DNA of 64,000 nt from Bin87 sp965204685 (GTDB lineage Bacteria; Chloroflexota; Dehalococcoidia; Lucifugimonadales; UBA3495). Below, piece after piece: positions 9,044 through 18,370 of the stretch (position 1 is the first letter of the stretch; every line of letters starts with the position of its first letter). The notes under the pieces are model-generated. The model saw only the letters and a list, made by a program, of their open reading frames with translations, ran no database searches and had not been told where the DNA came from. Location: contig OZ242004.1 in the NCBI GenBank assembly GCA_965204685.1, forward strand, positions 3,224,001 to 3,288,000. The letters are read 5' to 3'. The translations under genes were made by a program, and so were the position numbers.

Positions 9044-9991
9044 ATGGGAACATACGCGGCGAGACGGCTGATATGGCTGCCATTCCTGTTGATCATCGTC
9101 ACGTTCGTGACGTTCGCCCTGCTGCGCGTCGGTCCCGGTGACCCGGTCCAGGTCTGGCTGGGCCAACACCAAAACGACGAGGTACGTGAGCGACTGCGCG
9201 AGCAGTTGGGTTTGGACGATCCGCTGGTGGTGCAGTACGTACGGTATATCGAGGGAGTCGTCACCCGGCTGGACTTCGGCGAGAGCTTCCAGTTCCGCGG
9301 CAAGTCCGTGGCGGAGCTGTTGGCCAAGCGCATCCCGGTGTCCCTGCAACTCAACCTGGCCGCAATCATCATCACCCTGGGAGTCGGCATACCTGTAGGG
9401 CTTTTCGCTGCTCTGCGCCAGGGCACCGGCGTGGACAATGTGGTCGTGGCGATCGCGCTGGCGTTCCAATCTCTGCCCGTATTCATCACGGCGCCGGTCC
9501 TGCTCCTGGTATTCGCGCTGTATCTGGACCTGCTGCCGACCAGTGGGTGGGACGGTTTCTTCTCGCCCAAAATCGTCCTGCCAGCAACAGTGATGGGAGT
9601 GCCCGGCATCGCGATCGTGGTGCGGCTGGTGCGCGCCAGCGTTCTGGACGTTCTGGGTCAAGACTACATCCGCGCCGCCCGCGCGAAGGGACTATCCGAA
9701 GCGATCGTGCGGTGGCGGCATATCCTGAGAAACGCGATGATTCCGGTGGTCACCAGCTTCGGGTTCACGATAGCGGGGCTGGCCGGCGGCACTTTCATCG
9801 TGGAAATTTACTTCGGCATCCCAGGGGTCGGCTTCTTCACCATCAACTCCCTGTTCGCCAGGGATTATCCGGTGATCATGGCGTTTGCGATTATCTCCAC
9901 GACGCTTTTCATGCTGGCCAACCTGGTAGTCGACCTGATGTACCCGCTGCTGGACCCTAGGATCAGGCTCGGAGCCGGCAATGTTACCTGA
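9044..9991 (+). CDS. ABC transporter permease, DppB/OppB type
   Basis: The 315-aa membrane protein has about six hydrophobic helices and starts with the family-typical RRLIWLPFLLIIVTF helix and RVGPGDPV. The cytoplasmic EAA loop reads DYIRAARAKGL near residue 207, the contact site for the ATPase. It forms one half of the importer channel with the next gene, whose ATG overlaps this stop by 11 bp. No ATPase genes (DppD/DppF type) follow, so they must come from elsewhere in the genome. Confidence 0.92.
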   Translation: MGTYAARRLIWLPFLLIIVTFVTFALLRVGPGDPVQVWLGQHQNDEVRERLREQLGLDDPLVVQYVRYIEGVVTRLDFGESFQFRGKSVAELLAKRIPVSLQLNLAAIIITLGVGIPVGLFAALRQGTGVDNVVVAIALAFQSLPVFITAPVLLLVFALYLDLLPTSGWDGFFSPKIVLPATVMGVPGIAIVVRLVRASVLDVLGQDYIRAARAKGLSEAIVRWRHILRNAMIPVVTSFGFTIAGLAGGTFIVEIYFGIPGVGFFTINSLFARDYPVIMAFAIISTTLFMLANLVVDLMYPLLDPRIRLGAGNVT

Positions 9992-11042
9992 CCGCTCGGG
10001 CCCGCGCGCCCACGACCATGGTCATACCCAGCACCTTGACACCGGCCTTGAGGTCAGTGATTGGTCGGCCAACGAACTGACCGCCGGGCAGCGGCTGGAG
10101 CTGGAGGAAGAACCGGCCCGGGGCCACAGCTACTGGAGCCTGTCGGTACGCCGGCTTTTCAGAAAGAAGCTCGCGGTGGTGTGTCTCTCCATCATCCTGG
10201 TGATGTACGTGGGAGCGCTGCTGTCACCGTTGATCACTCCCTATGAATACACCGCCCAGGACTTGTCCCAGAGTCGGGCCGGTCCAACTCTGGCGCATCC
10301 CTTCGGAGCCGACCGGCTGGGTCGGGACATGATGACCCGGGTGATCTACGGGCTGCGGACCACGGTGATCATCACCATCATATCCCTGCTTGGCGGCACC
10401 CTCGTCCTGGGCATCGTGTTGGGTTTGCTGAGCGGGTACATGGGCCGGTGGGTCGACTCGGTGATCATGCGCACCGGCGAGGTCACTTCCTCCTTTCCGG
10501 ACATCATACTCATCCTGATATTCGTGGCGGCATTGAAGCCGAGACTGGTGGGCTTGGTACAGGGATTCGAGGACGCCACCGGGATCGACTGGATCCTGCG
10601 GCTGGGCATCCTGGACTACGCAATCATATCGTTCGCGCTGTCGATCTTCGGTTGGTTCGGGATGGCGAGGCTCGTGCGTGGACAGGTCCTCCAGGCACGG
10701 GAGAGCCAATACACCGAAGCCGCACTGGTGGCTGGAGCGTCAACTGCGCGCATCCTTCGGGTACACGTGCTACCCAACATCCTCAGCCCGTTGATCGTGT
10801 CGATCTCGGCAGGACTGGCCGGCGTGGCCGGATCCGAGTTGGTGTTGAGCTGGATCGGCATTGGGGTGCAGCCGCCGGTACCCAGTCTGGGACGGATGAT
10901 GTTTGAGAACGGCAGTATCCAGGTCCTGCGCAATGAACCCCACTTGATCCTGTTTCCCATCGGCGCGGTGACGCTGCTGTTCTTCTGTTTCAACATCCTG
11001 GGTGACGCCGTGAACGATGCATTCAACCCGCGAGCGCGTTGA
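9981..11042 (+). CDS. ABC transporter permease, DppC/OppC type
   Basis: The 353-aa protein carries an N-terminal soluble stretch of about 55 residues, the OppC-N helix (RKKLAVVCLSIILVM), the HPFGADRLGRDM motif and an EAA loop (YTEAALVAGASTARI). It pairs with the upstream permease to form the transmembrane channel. The N-terminal extension is longer than usual and rich in His, Glu and Gly; an internal start is possible, but ATG 9981 overlaps the previous gene in the usual coupled way. The third component, the ATPase, is not in this window. Confidence 0.9.
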   Translation: MLPDRSGPRAHDHGHTQHLDTGLEVSDWSANELTAGQRLELEEEPARGHSYWSLSVRRLFRKKLAVVCLSIILVMYVGALLSPLITPYEYTAQDLSQSRAGPTLAHPFGADRLGRDMMTRVIYGLRTTVIITIISLLGGTLVLGIVLGLLSGYMGRWVDSVIMRTGEVTSSFPDIILILIFVAALKPRLVGLVQGFEDATGIDWILRLGILDYAIISFALSIFGWFGMARLVRGQVLQARESQYTEAALVAGASTARILRVHVLPNILSPLIVSISAGLAGVAGSELVLSWIGIGVQPPVPSLGRMMFENGSIQVLRNEPHLILFPIGAVTLLFFCFNILGDAVNDAFNPRAR

Positions 11043-11085
11043 TCCGGTCAGCGAATTACGTCAATCTCCCATGACAACGGTTTCA

Positions 11086-11115
11086 TTGCCCAGCTTTGGG
11101 GGTGTACCCTATAAT
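11086..11115 (+). promoter_or_regulatory. sigma70-type promoter
   Basis: TTGCCC and a perfect TATAAT box are separated by 18 bp. They lie 54 bp before the start of the 88-aa gene at 11170 and would drive the three overlapping genes that follow. Confidence 0.65.
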
Positions 11116-11169
11116 TCGGACACGCTGGACGGGCCGCATACCCGCGCGCATCCGATCAGGAGGCACCAA

Positions 11170-11436
11170 ATGGTAGCTACTCTCGAAGAGAATATGGCTG
11201 CTTACGAAAAGATGAAGGACTATCTGGAAGATGAGCACTTCTTCAAGTGGGTCATTTTCTACGATGGCGAACTGGTGGGAATCTATGATGATGCTCAGGA
11301 TGCCTGCCTGAATGCGATAGCGCGGTATAAGCGAGGCCCATATCACGTCAGGATGGTTGGCCGCGAGAACATTCGTAAGCAGAGAGAATTGATGGCTGCT
11401 GCGGTAGAGCGTCGAAAGCGTTATGGCGAATGTTAA
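11170..11436 (+). CDS. small protein of unknown function, paired with a retropepsin-like protease
   Basis: The 88-aa product is charged, with a helix-rich start (MVATLEENMAAYEKM) and a small beta core (FKWVIFYDGELVGIYDD) followed by a basic C-terminal helix. The start is fixed by an AGGAGG site 6 bp upstream, and the frame to 11017 is ignored. Its last 14 bp overlap the aspartic protease gene, so the two are translationally linked. I do not recognise a named family. Given the pairing it could be a partner, regulator or substrate of the protease, which is inference only. Confidence 0.75.
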   Translation: MVATLEENMAAYEKMKDYLEDEHFFKWVIFYDGELVGIYDDAQDACLNAIARYKRGPYHVRMVGRENIRKQRELMAAAVERRKRYGEC

Positions 11437-11863
11437 CGCCGGGTTTAGCAATCCCTCTGACCTGATCCAGTATGGCCCTTTCGTCGATGTACAAATCGGG
11501 TTTGATCCTGACTATGAGACAAGACCAAGGCGGCGAGCGCAATTGCCTCCGGAGGTTTTGCCCGCTTTAGTGGATACCGGGGCACAGGAAAGTGCGCTCG
11601 ATGCAGAATTGGCTGACTCGCTGAACCTGCCGGTTCTGGATCGCCGTCTAATCGCCGGCGCCAGTGGCCTATTTGAGACAACCGTATATCTGGCGCAAAT
11701 CTACATCCCGGAACTGGATTTCACTATCATTGGGCCGTTCGACAGCGCAAATCTGGCCGCCAGCGGCCAGCCGTATTACGCGCTCATCGGCCGCACTTTC
11801 CTGGGGCATTTCAACATGGCATACGAGGGACGTACCGGCAGTGTCATCATCAGTAACGATTGA
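11423..11863 (+). CDS. retropepsin-like aspartic protease
   Basis: The 146-aa protein contains a single catalytic motif VDTGAQES (Asp51-Thr52-Gly53) and a later hydrophobic YALIGRTFLG segment, the layout of the retroviral-type clan AA proteases that work as dimers. No signal peptide or membrane segment is visible, so it probably acts in the cytoplasm. It overlaps the 88-aa gene by 14 bp and the next gene by about 23 bp, which implies one operon. Bacterial members are poorly understood; the substrate is unknown. Confidence 0.8.
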   Translation: MANVNAGFSNPSDLIQYGPFVDVQIGFDPDYETRPRRRAQLPPEVLPALVDTGAQESALDAELADSLNLPVLDRRLIAGASGLFETTVYLAQIYIPELDFTIIGPFDSANLAASGQPYYALIGRTFLGHFNMAYEGRTGSVIISND

Positions 11864-13616
11864 TACGGTCTCTTGGCAACCGTGGGGCCGCCAGGCCTTT
11901 GAATTCGCCCAGGATAACGACCGGCCGATCCTGCTTTCGATCAACGCAGTGTGGTGCTACTGGTGCCACGAGATGGATTCCGGCGCCTACGCGGACCCCG
12001 ACGTGATCGAGTTCGTCAACGCTAATTTCACCCCCGTGCGCGTTGACACCGACCACCGTCCGGACGTCAACGCCCGTTACAACGTGGGCGGCTGGCCAAC
12101 TACCTCGTTCCTGACTCCACACGGCGGCTTCATGGCGGGGGCGACCTACCTGCCGCCGGACCAGCTCCTGGCCATGCTGGACGAAGTGCGTCGCGCATAT
12201 TCGGAACGCAAGCCGGAGCTGTACGAGCAGGGCAACGATATCCTGCGCCAACGCCGCGAGCACGCCGGCCGCGTATCCGCCGGACGCGACCCCGACGCCG
12301 GTGTGGTAGACGCCATCTCGCGTCGCGTCGTCGGAACCTACGATGCCATCAACGGTGGATTTGGGCTGGAGCCAAAGTTCCCATCGACGCCCATGCTGCG
12401 CCTTCTGCTGCACCGGTGCCGCACTACGGGAGAACCGTTCTACCGCGTGATGCTTGAGAAATGCCTGGACGCCATCGTTGGCGGCGATCTGCGCGACCGG
12501 ATCGACGGCGGATTTTTCCGCTTCACCACCGGCAGCGACTGGACACAGGCACAGTATGAAAAAATGGCCGAGGACAATGTCGCTCTGGCTGGTGTCCTGA
12601 TGGACGCGGGCATTATCCTGGAGCGGGCGGACTATCTCCAGGTCGCCGGCGAGACCGTCGATTACATCTGCGCCACGCTGTACGATCCGTCGGCGAAGGG
12701 CGTGCGGGGAAGCCAGGGCGCCCACTCCGAATATTACGCGGGATCACCGCAGGAGCGATCACGGTCGGCAGCGCCGGCGATTGACCCGTTCTGCTACGTG
12801 TCGGTCACTGCTCAGGCAGTTTCGTTGCTGCTGGGCGCGGCCTGGAAACTGGGACGGCCGGAGTTGTCCGGAACGGCCATTGATCTGCTGGACGGATTGG
12901 TCGACGTATCCGAAAAAGGTAGCTTGCCACACGCCTACACCATCTCCGGCGCGCTGCCTCAGGACGAGGGCGACCTGCTCGTCGACTGGTCCAACTTCCT
13001 GGAGGCCGTGTTGGACGGGTATGACGCTCTGCCGGGCGGGTCGGAGCGCTACCTGTCAGCAGCCGATCGGGCAGCACAAATGCTGCTGAACAAGTTCCTG
13101 GACGGCGCGCACGGCGGGTTCTGGGACGTGGAATCGGGGCAGGAACGGCTGGGCTACCTGCACGCTCGTGAGAAGCCGTTGGCGGAAAACACCCGGGCCG
13201 CGGTTGGAATGATGCGACTGCATCACGCGACTCTGGATGACCGGTACCGACAGACAGCCCGTCACATCCTGAGCGCGTACGTTGACGCCAACCGCGACTA
13301 CGGCGAACTTGCGGCAGACTACGCGGTAGCGGTTGACCAATACCTCCATCCGGTGGTGGAAGTCACCGTGGAAGGCTCGCCGGGAACCGCCAGCGCCGAC
13401 GCCATGCTGTCCGCCGCGATGCAGCTGAACGACCCGCACCTGATTGTCAAGCTGGCGCCTGCCGTTATGGAAAATGCGCCGGCCCAGGCGCACGTTTGCC
13501 TGGACACGGTCTGCTACCCGCCGGTGACGGATCCCTCGCAACTGGCTGTCGCCGTGGCAGAAGGCGGGATGGTCGCGGAAAGTCCGTTCCAAAACGTGCT
13601 CGACCTGCTGGGCTGA
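11841..13616 (+). CDS. thioredoxin-domain (DUF255, YyaL/SPATA20-like) protein
   Basis: About 591 aa. The N-terminal thioredoxin-like domain has the WCYWC active-site pair (Cys39, Cys42) followed by HEMDSGAY, and then a long alpha/alpha-toroid region like that of glycosyl hydrolase or epimerase folds. GTG 11841 is proposed as start because everything before it translates as the shadow of the protease gene. With this start the protein lacks the first 12-15 residues that most family members carry before PWG. The role is uncertain; members are often linked to redox or sugar metabolism. Confidence 0.82.
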   Translation: MSSSVTIDTVSWQPWGRQAFEFAQDNDRPILLSINAVWCYWCHEMDSGAYADPDVIEFVNANFTPVRVDTDHRPDVNARYNVGGWPTTSFLTPHGGFMAGATYLPPDQLLAMLDEVRRAYSERKPELYEQGNDILRQRREHAGRVSAGRDPDAGVVDAISRRVVGTYDAINGGFGLEPKFPSTPMLRLLLHRCRTTGEPFYRVMLEKCLDAIVGGDLRDRIDGGFFRFTTGSDWTQAQYEKMAEDNVALAGVLMDAGIILERADYLQVAGETVDYICATLYDPSAKGVRGSQGAHSEYYAGSPQERSRSAAPAIDPFCYVSVTAQAVSLLLGAAWKLGRPELSGTAIDLLDGLVDVSEKGSLPHAYTISGALPQDEGDLLVDWSNFLEAVLDGYDALPGGSERYLSAADRAAQMLLNKFLDGAHGGFWDVESGQERLGYLHAREKPLAENTRAAVGMMRLHHATLDDRYRQTARHILSAYVDANRDYGELAADYAVAVDQYLHPVVEVTVEGSPGTASADAMLSAAMQLNDPHLIVKLAPAVMENAPAQAHVCLDTVCYPPVTDPSQLAVAVAEGGMVAESPFQNVLDLLG

Positions 13617-13644
13617 CCCAGCGAAAGAGCTAACCAATCTTACC

Positions 13645-13660
13645 AGGAGTTGACGCTCTG
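13645..13660 (+). promoter_or_regulatory. ribosome binding site that supports a CTG start for aspS
   Basis: AGGAG at 13645-13649 is followed by 8 bases and CTG at 13658-13660. A nearer TTG at 13650 is in another frame and hits TGA after three codons, so it cannot serve aspS. Confidence 0.65.
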
Positions 13661-15448
13661 AAAACCCAAGACTGCGGCGCGTTGCGCGCCGCCCACGATG
13701 GCACCGTCACGACACTGTCCGGCTGGGTAAGCCGACGGCGGGATCACGGCGGAATCATATTCATCGACCTGCGGGACCGCTCCGGATACGTGCAAGTAGT
13801 GCTCAATCCGGAGCATCTGCCGGCGGAGGACTACGAGACCGCCGAACGTCTGCGCTCAGAGTGGTGCATTGAAGTCACCGGCGCCGTTCGTCTCCGACCG
13901 GAAGGCTCGGAGAACCCGGCGTTGCCCACCGGTGAGGTGGAGGTGATGGTGGAAGGCCTGACGGTGTTAAACCAGTCACTCACCCCGCCTTTCTACATCA
14001 CGGACGATGTGGACGCGGACGAAAGCCTGCGCCTGCGGTACCGTTACCTGGACCTCCGACGGCCAAAGATGCAGGACAACCTGAGGCTGCGTCACCAGAC
14101 GGTGAAGTACATCCGGGATTACCTGGACGGTCACGGTTTCCTGGAGATCGAAACGCCGATCCTGATCAAAAGCACGCCCGAGGGAGCACGGGACTACCTG
14201 GTTCCCAGCAGGACGCATCCGGGCAATTTCTACGCGTTGCCTCAGTCCCCACAACAGTTGAAGCAGTTGTTGATGGTTAGCGGCGTGGAGCGGTATTTCC
14301 AGATCGCCCGGTGCTTCCGGGACGAAGACCTGCGCGCCGACCGCCAGCCCGAGTTCACCCAACTCGACCTGGAAATGAGCTTCGTCGAAGAGGAGGACGT
14401 GCTGGGCTTGATCGAGGGTTTATACGCCGGGTTGGTGCACGAATTGACGCCGCAGTTCAAGGTCAAGACCCCGTTCCAGCGCCTGTCCTACGCTGACGCC
14501 ATGGCGCGGTTTGGGAGCGACAAACCCGACCTCCGTTACGGCCTGGAGATGGCCGACGTCAGCGACCTGGCCGCGGAAACGGAGTTCCGCGTCTTCCATG
14601 GCATCCTGGACCGCGGCGGCATCATCAAGGCGATGGCCGTGCCGGGCCAGGGCGGCCTGACAGGTTCCGACATGCGCCGAATGGAAGAGACGGCGAAAGA
14701 GTACGGCGCTGCCGGCATGAGCCACGTCCGGCTCACCGGCGACGGCCCCCTGGAAACTCTGACCGATGACGATGCTCTGCTGTCTCCCGGACTGCGGATG
14801 CCCGTGGAGTGGGTGCGCCGGCTTGCTGACAGGTCCGGCGCGCAGCGCGGAGACTTGATAGTGCTGATGGCCGGGCCGGCCCGGCTGGCCAACCAGTGGT
14901 TGGCGGCGATGCGGAGCCACCTGGCGGCGCAACTGGAACTGGCCGACCCGTCGACGCTGTCGTTCGCGTTCGTGACCGAGTTCCCCCTGTTCGAGTGGGA
15001 TGACGATGCAGGTCGCTGGGACTCGGCGCACCATCCGTTTACCGCCCCGGCGCCCGGATGTGAATCCATGCTCGACGGCGAGAATCTCGCGTCCATCCCG
15101 TCGCGAGCGTATGACTTGGTATGCAACGGCTCAGAGTTGGCCAGCGGCAGCATCCGCATACACCGCCGTGATCTCCAGGAAAAAGTGTTCGGCATCCTGG
15201 GCTACTCCGGCGAGCAGATCACCGAGCGGTTCGGGCATATACTGGAAGCGTTCGACTATGGAGCGCCGCCCCACGGTGGCATCGCGCCGGGTATTGACCG
15301 GCTGGTGGCGATACTGGCGGGCGCGGACTCGCTGCGCGAGGTGATCGCGTTCCCCAAGACCCAGAGCGGCTCCGACCTGCTGTTCGGCGCCCCCTCGGAA
15401 GTCGATGCCGGGCAATTGCGCGACCTGGCCATACGCGTCGTGGAATAG
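13658..15448 (+). CDS. aspS: aspartyl-tRNA synthetase, apparent CTG start
   Basis: A 596-aa bacterial-type AspRS with N-terminal OB-fold (SGWVSRRRDHGG), class II motifs including FRDED, the inserted GAD domain and a C-terminal GIDRL motif 3. An AGGAG site at 13645-13649 sits 8 bp before CTG 13658, and the residues from there (LKTQDCGALRAAHD) match the conserved N-terminus of the family. A TTG at 13682 is the next in-frame candidate but would cut those residues off. No ATG or GTG fits. It charges tRNA-Asp, possibly tRNA-Asn too. Confidence 0.93.
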   Translation: MKTQDCGALRAAHDGTVTTLSGWVSRRRDHGGIIFIDLRDRSGYVQVVLNPEHLPAEDYETAERLRSEWCIEVTGAVRLRPEGSENPALPTGEVEVMVEGLTVLNQSLTPPFYITDDVDADESLRLRYRYLDLRRPKMQDNLRLRHQTVKYIRDYLDGHGFLEIETPILIKSTPEGARDYLVPSRTHPGNFYALPQSPQQLKQLLMVSGVERYFQIARCFRDEDLRADRQPEFTQLDLEMSFVEEEDVLGLIEGLYAGLVHELTPQFKVKTPFQRLSYADAMARFGSDKPDLRYGLEMADVSDLAAETEFRVFHGILDRGGIIKAMAVPGQGGLTGSDMRRMEETAKEYGAAGMSHVRLTGDGPLETLTDDDALLSPGLRMPVEWVRRLADRSGAQRGDLIVLMAGPARLANQWLAAMRSHLAAQLELADPSTLSFAFVTEFPLFEWDDDAGRWDSAHHPFTAPAPGCESMLDGENLASIPSRAYDLVCNGSELASGSIRIHRRDLQEKVFGILGYSGEQITERFGHILEAFDYGAPPHGGIAPGIDRLVAILAGADSLREVIAFPKTQSGSDLLFGAPSEVDAGQLRDLAIRVVE

Positions 15449-15521
15449 TGTTCGCGGAACCGACGCCGCCAAGTATGATTCCGCGTCCAACGCCTCAACC
15501 GTCCCGAAGGGAGGACAACCG

Positions 15522-16709
15522 ATGAGCGAGTTCAACTACGAAGGCCTCTTCGCAGAACGGGCCCCGATCACCACGCGCGGCGCAAACCGGCACGCCAGGT
15601 ATGATTTCGCCGTAGCCTACCCGGACCCGGACACGCTGCCCCTGACGGGCCTTGTCGAGGCCCTGAGCACGGCCTTGGAACGAGAAGGGCGCGACCTCGC
15701 CTACTATCCTGTCGCGGCCGGCTATCCGCCACTGCGCGAACTGGTCGCGGACAAGTTGCGCCGGGACCGTCAGATGGAGGTCACGGCCGAAGACATCGTG
15801 CTGACATCCGGCTCAGGCGAGGCCATCAACATGTTGATCCAGGCCATGACCGACCCCGGCGACGTGCTGCTGACCGAGGAGTACGTGTACCTGGGGACGA
15901 TGCGTCAAATGCGGCTGTGGGGCGCGAATGTGGTGGGGGTCAAATGCGATGATGATGGGATCATACCGGAGGCGCTGGACGAGACTATACGGGCACAGGA
16001 GGCGGCCGGCCGTCGGGTCAAGTTCCTGTACACGATCCCCACGTTCCAGAACCCGCTGGGGTGGACCGCCACCCTGGAACGACGGCAACGAATGCTGGAA
16101 ATCTGCCAGAGCCACGGCGTGCCCATTCTGGAAGATGACTGTTATGTCGACCTCCGTTTCGAGGGCGAAGACGTGACGTCGATCAGCAGCATGGACGACA
16201 GCGGCGGCGTGCTGTACGTGGGTTCGATGTCGAAGATCATCGCGCCCGGCGTACGCATGGGCTACCTGGTTGCGCCGGAGGTGGTCAGGCAGCGGGCGCT
16301 GAGTTTCAAGTCCGGCGGGGTGAACCAGTTCGCGGCGCTGGCAATTGAAGAGTACCTGCGCAACCACATGTACGATCACATCGACGAGGAAAATCAGGCC
16401 CTGCGGGTGAAGCGCGATGCCATGCTGGCGGCCTTGGGCGAACACTTCGGCAACCGCGCCACCTGGTCCAAACCCGAGGGCGGTCTCTACCTGTGGCTGA
16501 CGATGCCAGAAGGGACAGACCTCGCCGCGTTCCAGGATCAATCCTTCAACGAGGGCGTCGGCTACTACAATGGCACGATGTTCTCGCCCGAGGGCAACGG
16601 CGCGCACATGGCGCGGCTGTGCTTCGGGCATCCCACGGCGCAAACCGTCTCCGATGGCATCGCGGAGTTGGCGGCGATCTTTGAGCGGAACGGGATTTTC
16701 AGCGGCTGA
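15522..16709 (+). CDS. PLP-dependent aminotransferase, class I/II (2-aminoadipate/MocR-like group)
   Basis: The 395-aa fold-type I enzyme has the TSGSGEAINMLIQ phosphate-cup region, IPTFQNPLG, the DDCYVDLRF segment, and the Schiff-base lysine in VGSMSKIIAPGVRMGY. The start at 15522 follows a GGGAGG site; the open frame back to 15405 overlaps aspS and is ignored. It resembles aminotransferases acting on aromatic, branched-chain or 2-aminoadipate substrates, so the exact amino acid cannot be told. A related copy lies at 45098-46309. Confidence 0.9.
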   Translation: MSEFNYEGLFAERAPITTRGANRHARYDFAVAYPDPDTLPLTGLVEALSTALEREGRDLAYYPVAAGYPPLRELVADKLRRDRQMEVTAEDIVLTSGSGEAINMLIQAMTDPGDVLLTEEYVYLGTMRQMRLWGANVVGVKCDDDGIIPEALDETIRAQEAAGRRVKFLYTIPTFQNPLGWTATLERRQRMLEICQSHGVPILEDDCYVDLRFEGEDVTSISSMDDSGGVLYVGSMSKIIAPGVRMGYLVAPEVVRQRALSFKSGGVNQFAALAIEEYLRNHMYDHIDEENQALRVKRDAMLAALGEHFGNRATWSKPEGGLYLWLTMPEGTDLAAFQDQSFNEGVGYYNGTMFSPEGNGAHMARLCFGHPTAQTVSDGIAELAAIFERNGIFSG

Positions 16710-16750
16710 TAACGATCAGGATCGGCACAACCGAACGACACGAAACAAAA

Positions 16751-16776
16751 CAGGGGCGGGTGATCACCCGCCCCTG
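16751..16776 (-). terminator. palindromic terminator between convergent genes
   Basis: A perfect 26-bp palindrome built on CAGGGGCGGGTGA. Read on the minus strand it is followed by TTTTGTTT, so it should end the FBP aldolase/phosphatase transcript; it may also act on the convergent aminotransferase transcript. It closely resembles the hairpin at 55399-55422. Confidence 0.8.
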
Positions 16777-16797
16777 AACGTTGGCGATGTGGCGAAG

Positions 16798-17976
16798 CTA
16801 GTCGTTGTCGCCGGATGCGACCGGCTGGGCAGCGGGCTGGTGTCCGTTGGTGCGAATGGCGAACCGGGCCACGAGGTCTCCGATGCTCTGGCGGAAGCCG
16901 GAGTATTCCAGCTCGCCGTAGGGCAGCATGGCCGCGCCGGACCAACCCTGGGAGCGCATCGCGATGCCTTTCTCCTGGGCCAACTGGCGGGTGTAGTCCC
17001 ACGCCGGGTTGTCGAAGAAGTCCGTGGAGGACTCGGCGAACTTGCCTTCGCCGTTGATGCTGAAGCCCACACACGAGACCAGCGGCAGGCAGTACATGCC
17101 TGTCACCGCGGTGTTGATGGGCACCGGCATCAGGGGCATGACGTGGGAGCCGCGTGCGTCCCCGCCGATATAATGGGCCTTGGTGTACGGCGAGATGAGC
17201 TCCTCGGGAGCAGGGAAGATACCCTGGTTGCGTACCACGGCCACCGGATCGTCCTTTCCCGTGTAGCTGCCGGCGATGTTGTGCAGCCGAGTCGCCGAGA
17301 TGGCGGCCGCGGTCTGCCCGGAGTAGCGAGAGGTCACGCTCTCAATCGCAAACCGCTCGTTGTCCCGCAGCAGAACCGTAATTCGGTAGTAGTCCTCAGG
17401 AGCGTTCAGCGAGATGATGCTGTCGCCGTCGGTGTTGTCCATGTCGATGATGTTGAAGGTGAAGCCCTCGCCTAGGCGAGGAAGCATCAGTCCGGCGCAG
17501 TACATTGGGTCGGCGAAACCAAGGAACGTCGGGAGGTTGTACGCGCCGGGTCCGCACTTGTCGGCGGCGAGGACGAAGAAAGACTCAGCCGGGCGGACGG
17601 GGTTGGTCTTGACCGGGTCGTGATCGAAGGTGATCTCCGCTACGGCGGGACCGGCGCCACGAATATTACCCGAAGGAGCGTCGACGAGAAGGTCCTGTCC
17701 GGCGCCGTAAAGCCCGTACTGGCGGGCGATCTCCGTGGCTTCCAAGAAGGAGTTCCACGCGAACTGGTGGACCGCCTCATCGTTGTCGCCCCGGGTGTGG
17801 GTGGAGGTAATGCAGATATCGTCGCCAGTATGGCCGACATAGGCATCAATCAGCAGACCGTCGCGGATGGCTCGATCCGTGGCAGCGCGCACGGCATCCA
17901 TCATGCGATCGGACGGCTTGGTGTGGCCACCGATGGAGCCGACGTCCGCCTTGAGCACAGAAATGGTCAAATCCAT
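16798..17976 (-). CDS. fructose 1,6-bisphosphate aldolase/phosphatase (archaeal-type, bifunctional)
   Basis: A 392-aa protein matching the bifunctional FBPA/P family. Metal-binding Asp11 and His18 are present in ADVGSIGGH, the Schiff-base region shows Tyr238 and Lys241 in YTGKDDP, and GGDARGSHVMPLMPV is the family signature. It makes fructose 6-phosphate directly from triose phosphates, committing flux to gluconeogenesis. The start at 17976 follows GGAGGG; the frame extends six codons upstream only by using a GTG inside that ribosome site. Family members occur in archaea and deep-branching or thermophile-related bacteria. Confidence 0.95.
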   Translation of the reverse strand: MDLTISVLKADVGSIGGHTKPSDRMMDAVRAATDRAIRDGLLIDAYVGHTGDDICITSTHTRGDNDEAVHQFAWNSFLEATEIARQYGLYGAGQDLLVDAPSGNIRGAGPAVAEITFDHDPVKTNPVRPAESFFVLAADKCGPGAYNLPTFLGFADPMYCAGLMLPRLGEGFTFNIIDMDNTDGDSIISLNAPEDYYRITVLLRDNERFAIESVTSRYSGQTAAAISATRLHNIAGSYTGKDDPVAVVRNQGIFPAPEELISPYTKAHYIGGDARGSHVMPLMPVPINTAVTGMYCLPLVSCVGFSINGEGKFAESSTDFFDNPAWDYTRQLAQEKGIAMRSQGWSGAAMLPYGELEYSGFRQSIGDLVARFAIRTNGHQPAAQPVASGDND

Positions 17977-18370
17977 GTGAGTCTTCCCTCCCACGCGAGA
18001 GCAGCCGGGAACTACATCCGGCGCAAATTATTACCGTCTGGATGCGAAAAAATGCGTTTGCACGATAGCATCGCGCGGGCGAAACTGTCAATTTGAAACA
18101 CCCTGGCCGCTATGACCGGGGCCATCGCGCCAGGGTTCCCGACGCTTGGGGCTCAACCCTGGCGCGGACGGACTGCTGCCTGCCAATAGTCATCGACCCC
18201 AGACCAACTGATCGACGTGCCACACCATCGGTGTTCGCAGACGCGGCGAACCGATCGATTGCAAACAGCAGCCCGATCAAAGGATTGCGTTATGCCATGC
18301 GCGCCCTGGTTTGCCGCCAACGCAGCAATCCCGTTATAATGTGGACGGAACCATCGCTTTACGGGTGCTG
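17977..18370. other. intergenic region upstream of two divergent genes
   Basis: This 394-bp gap holds the promoter at 18311-18340 for the plus gene and presumably one for the minus FBP aldolase/phosphatase gene. An imperfect inverted pair of GCGCCAGGGTT and AACCCTGGCGC occurs around 18128-18165. I see no coding signal and no recognisable structured RNA family. Confidence 0.5.
18311..18340 (+). promoter_or_regulatory. sigma70-type promoter
   Basis: TTGCCG and a perfect TATAAT are separated by 18 bp; the -10 box ends 30 bp before the start codon at 18371. Confidence 0.7.
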
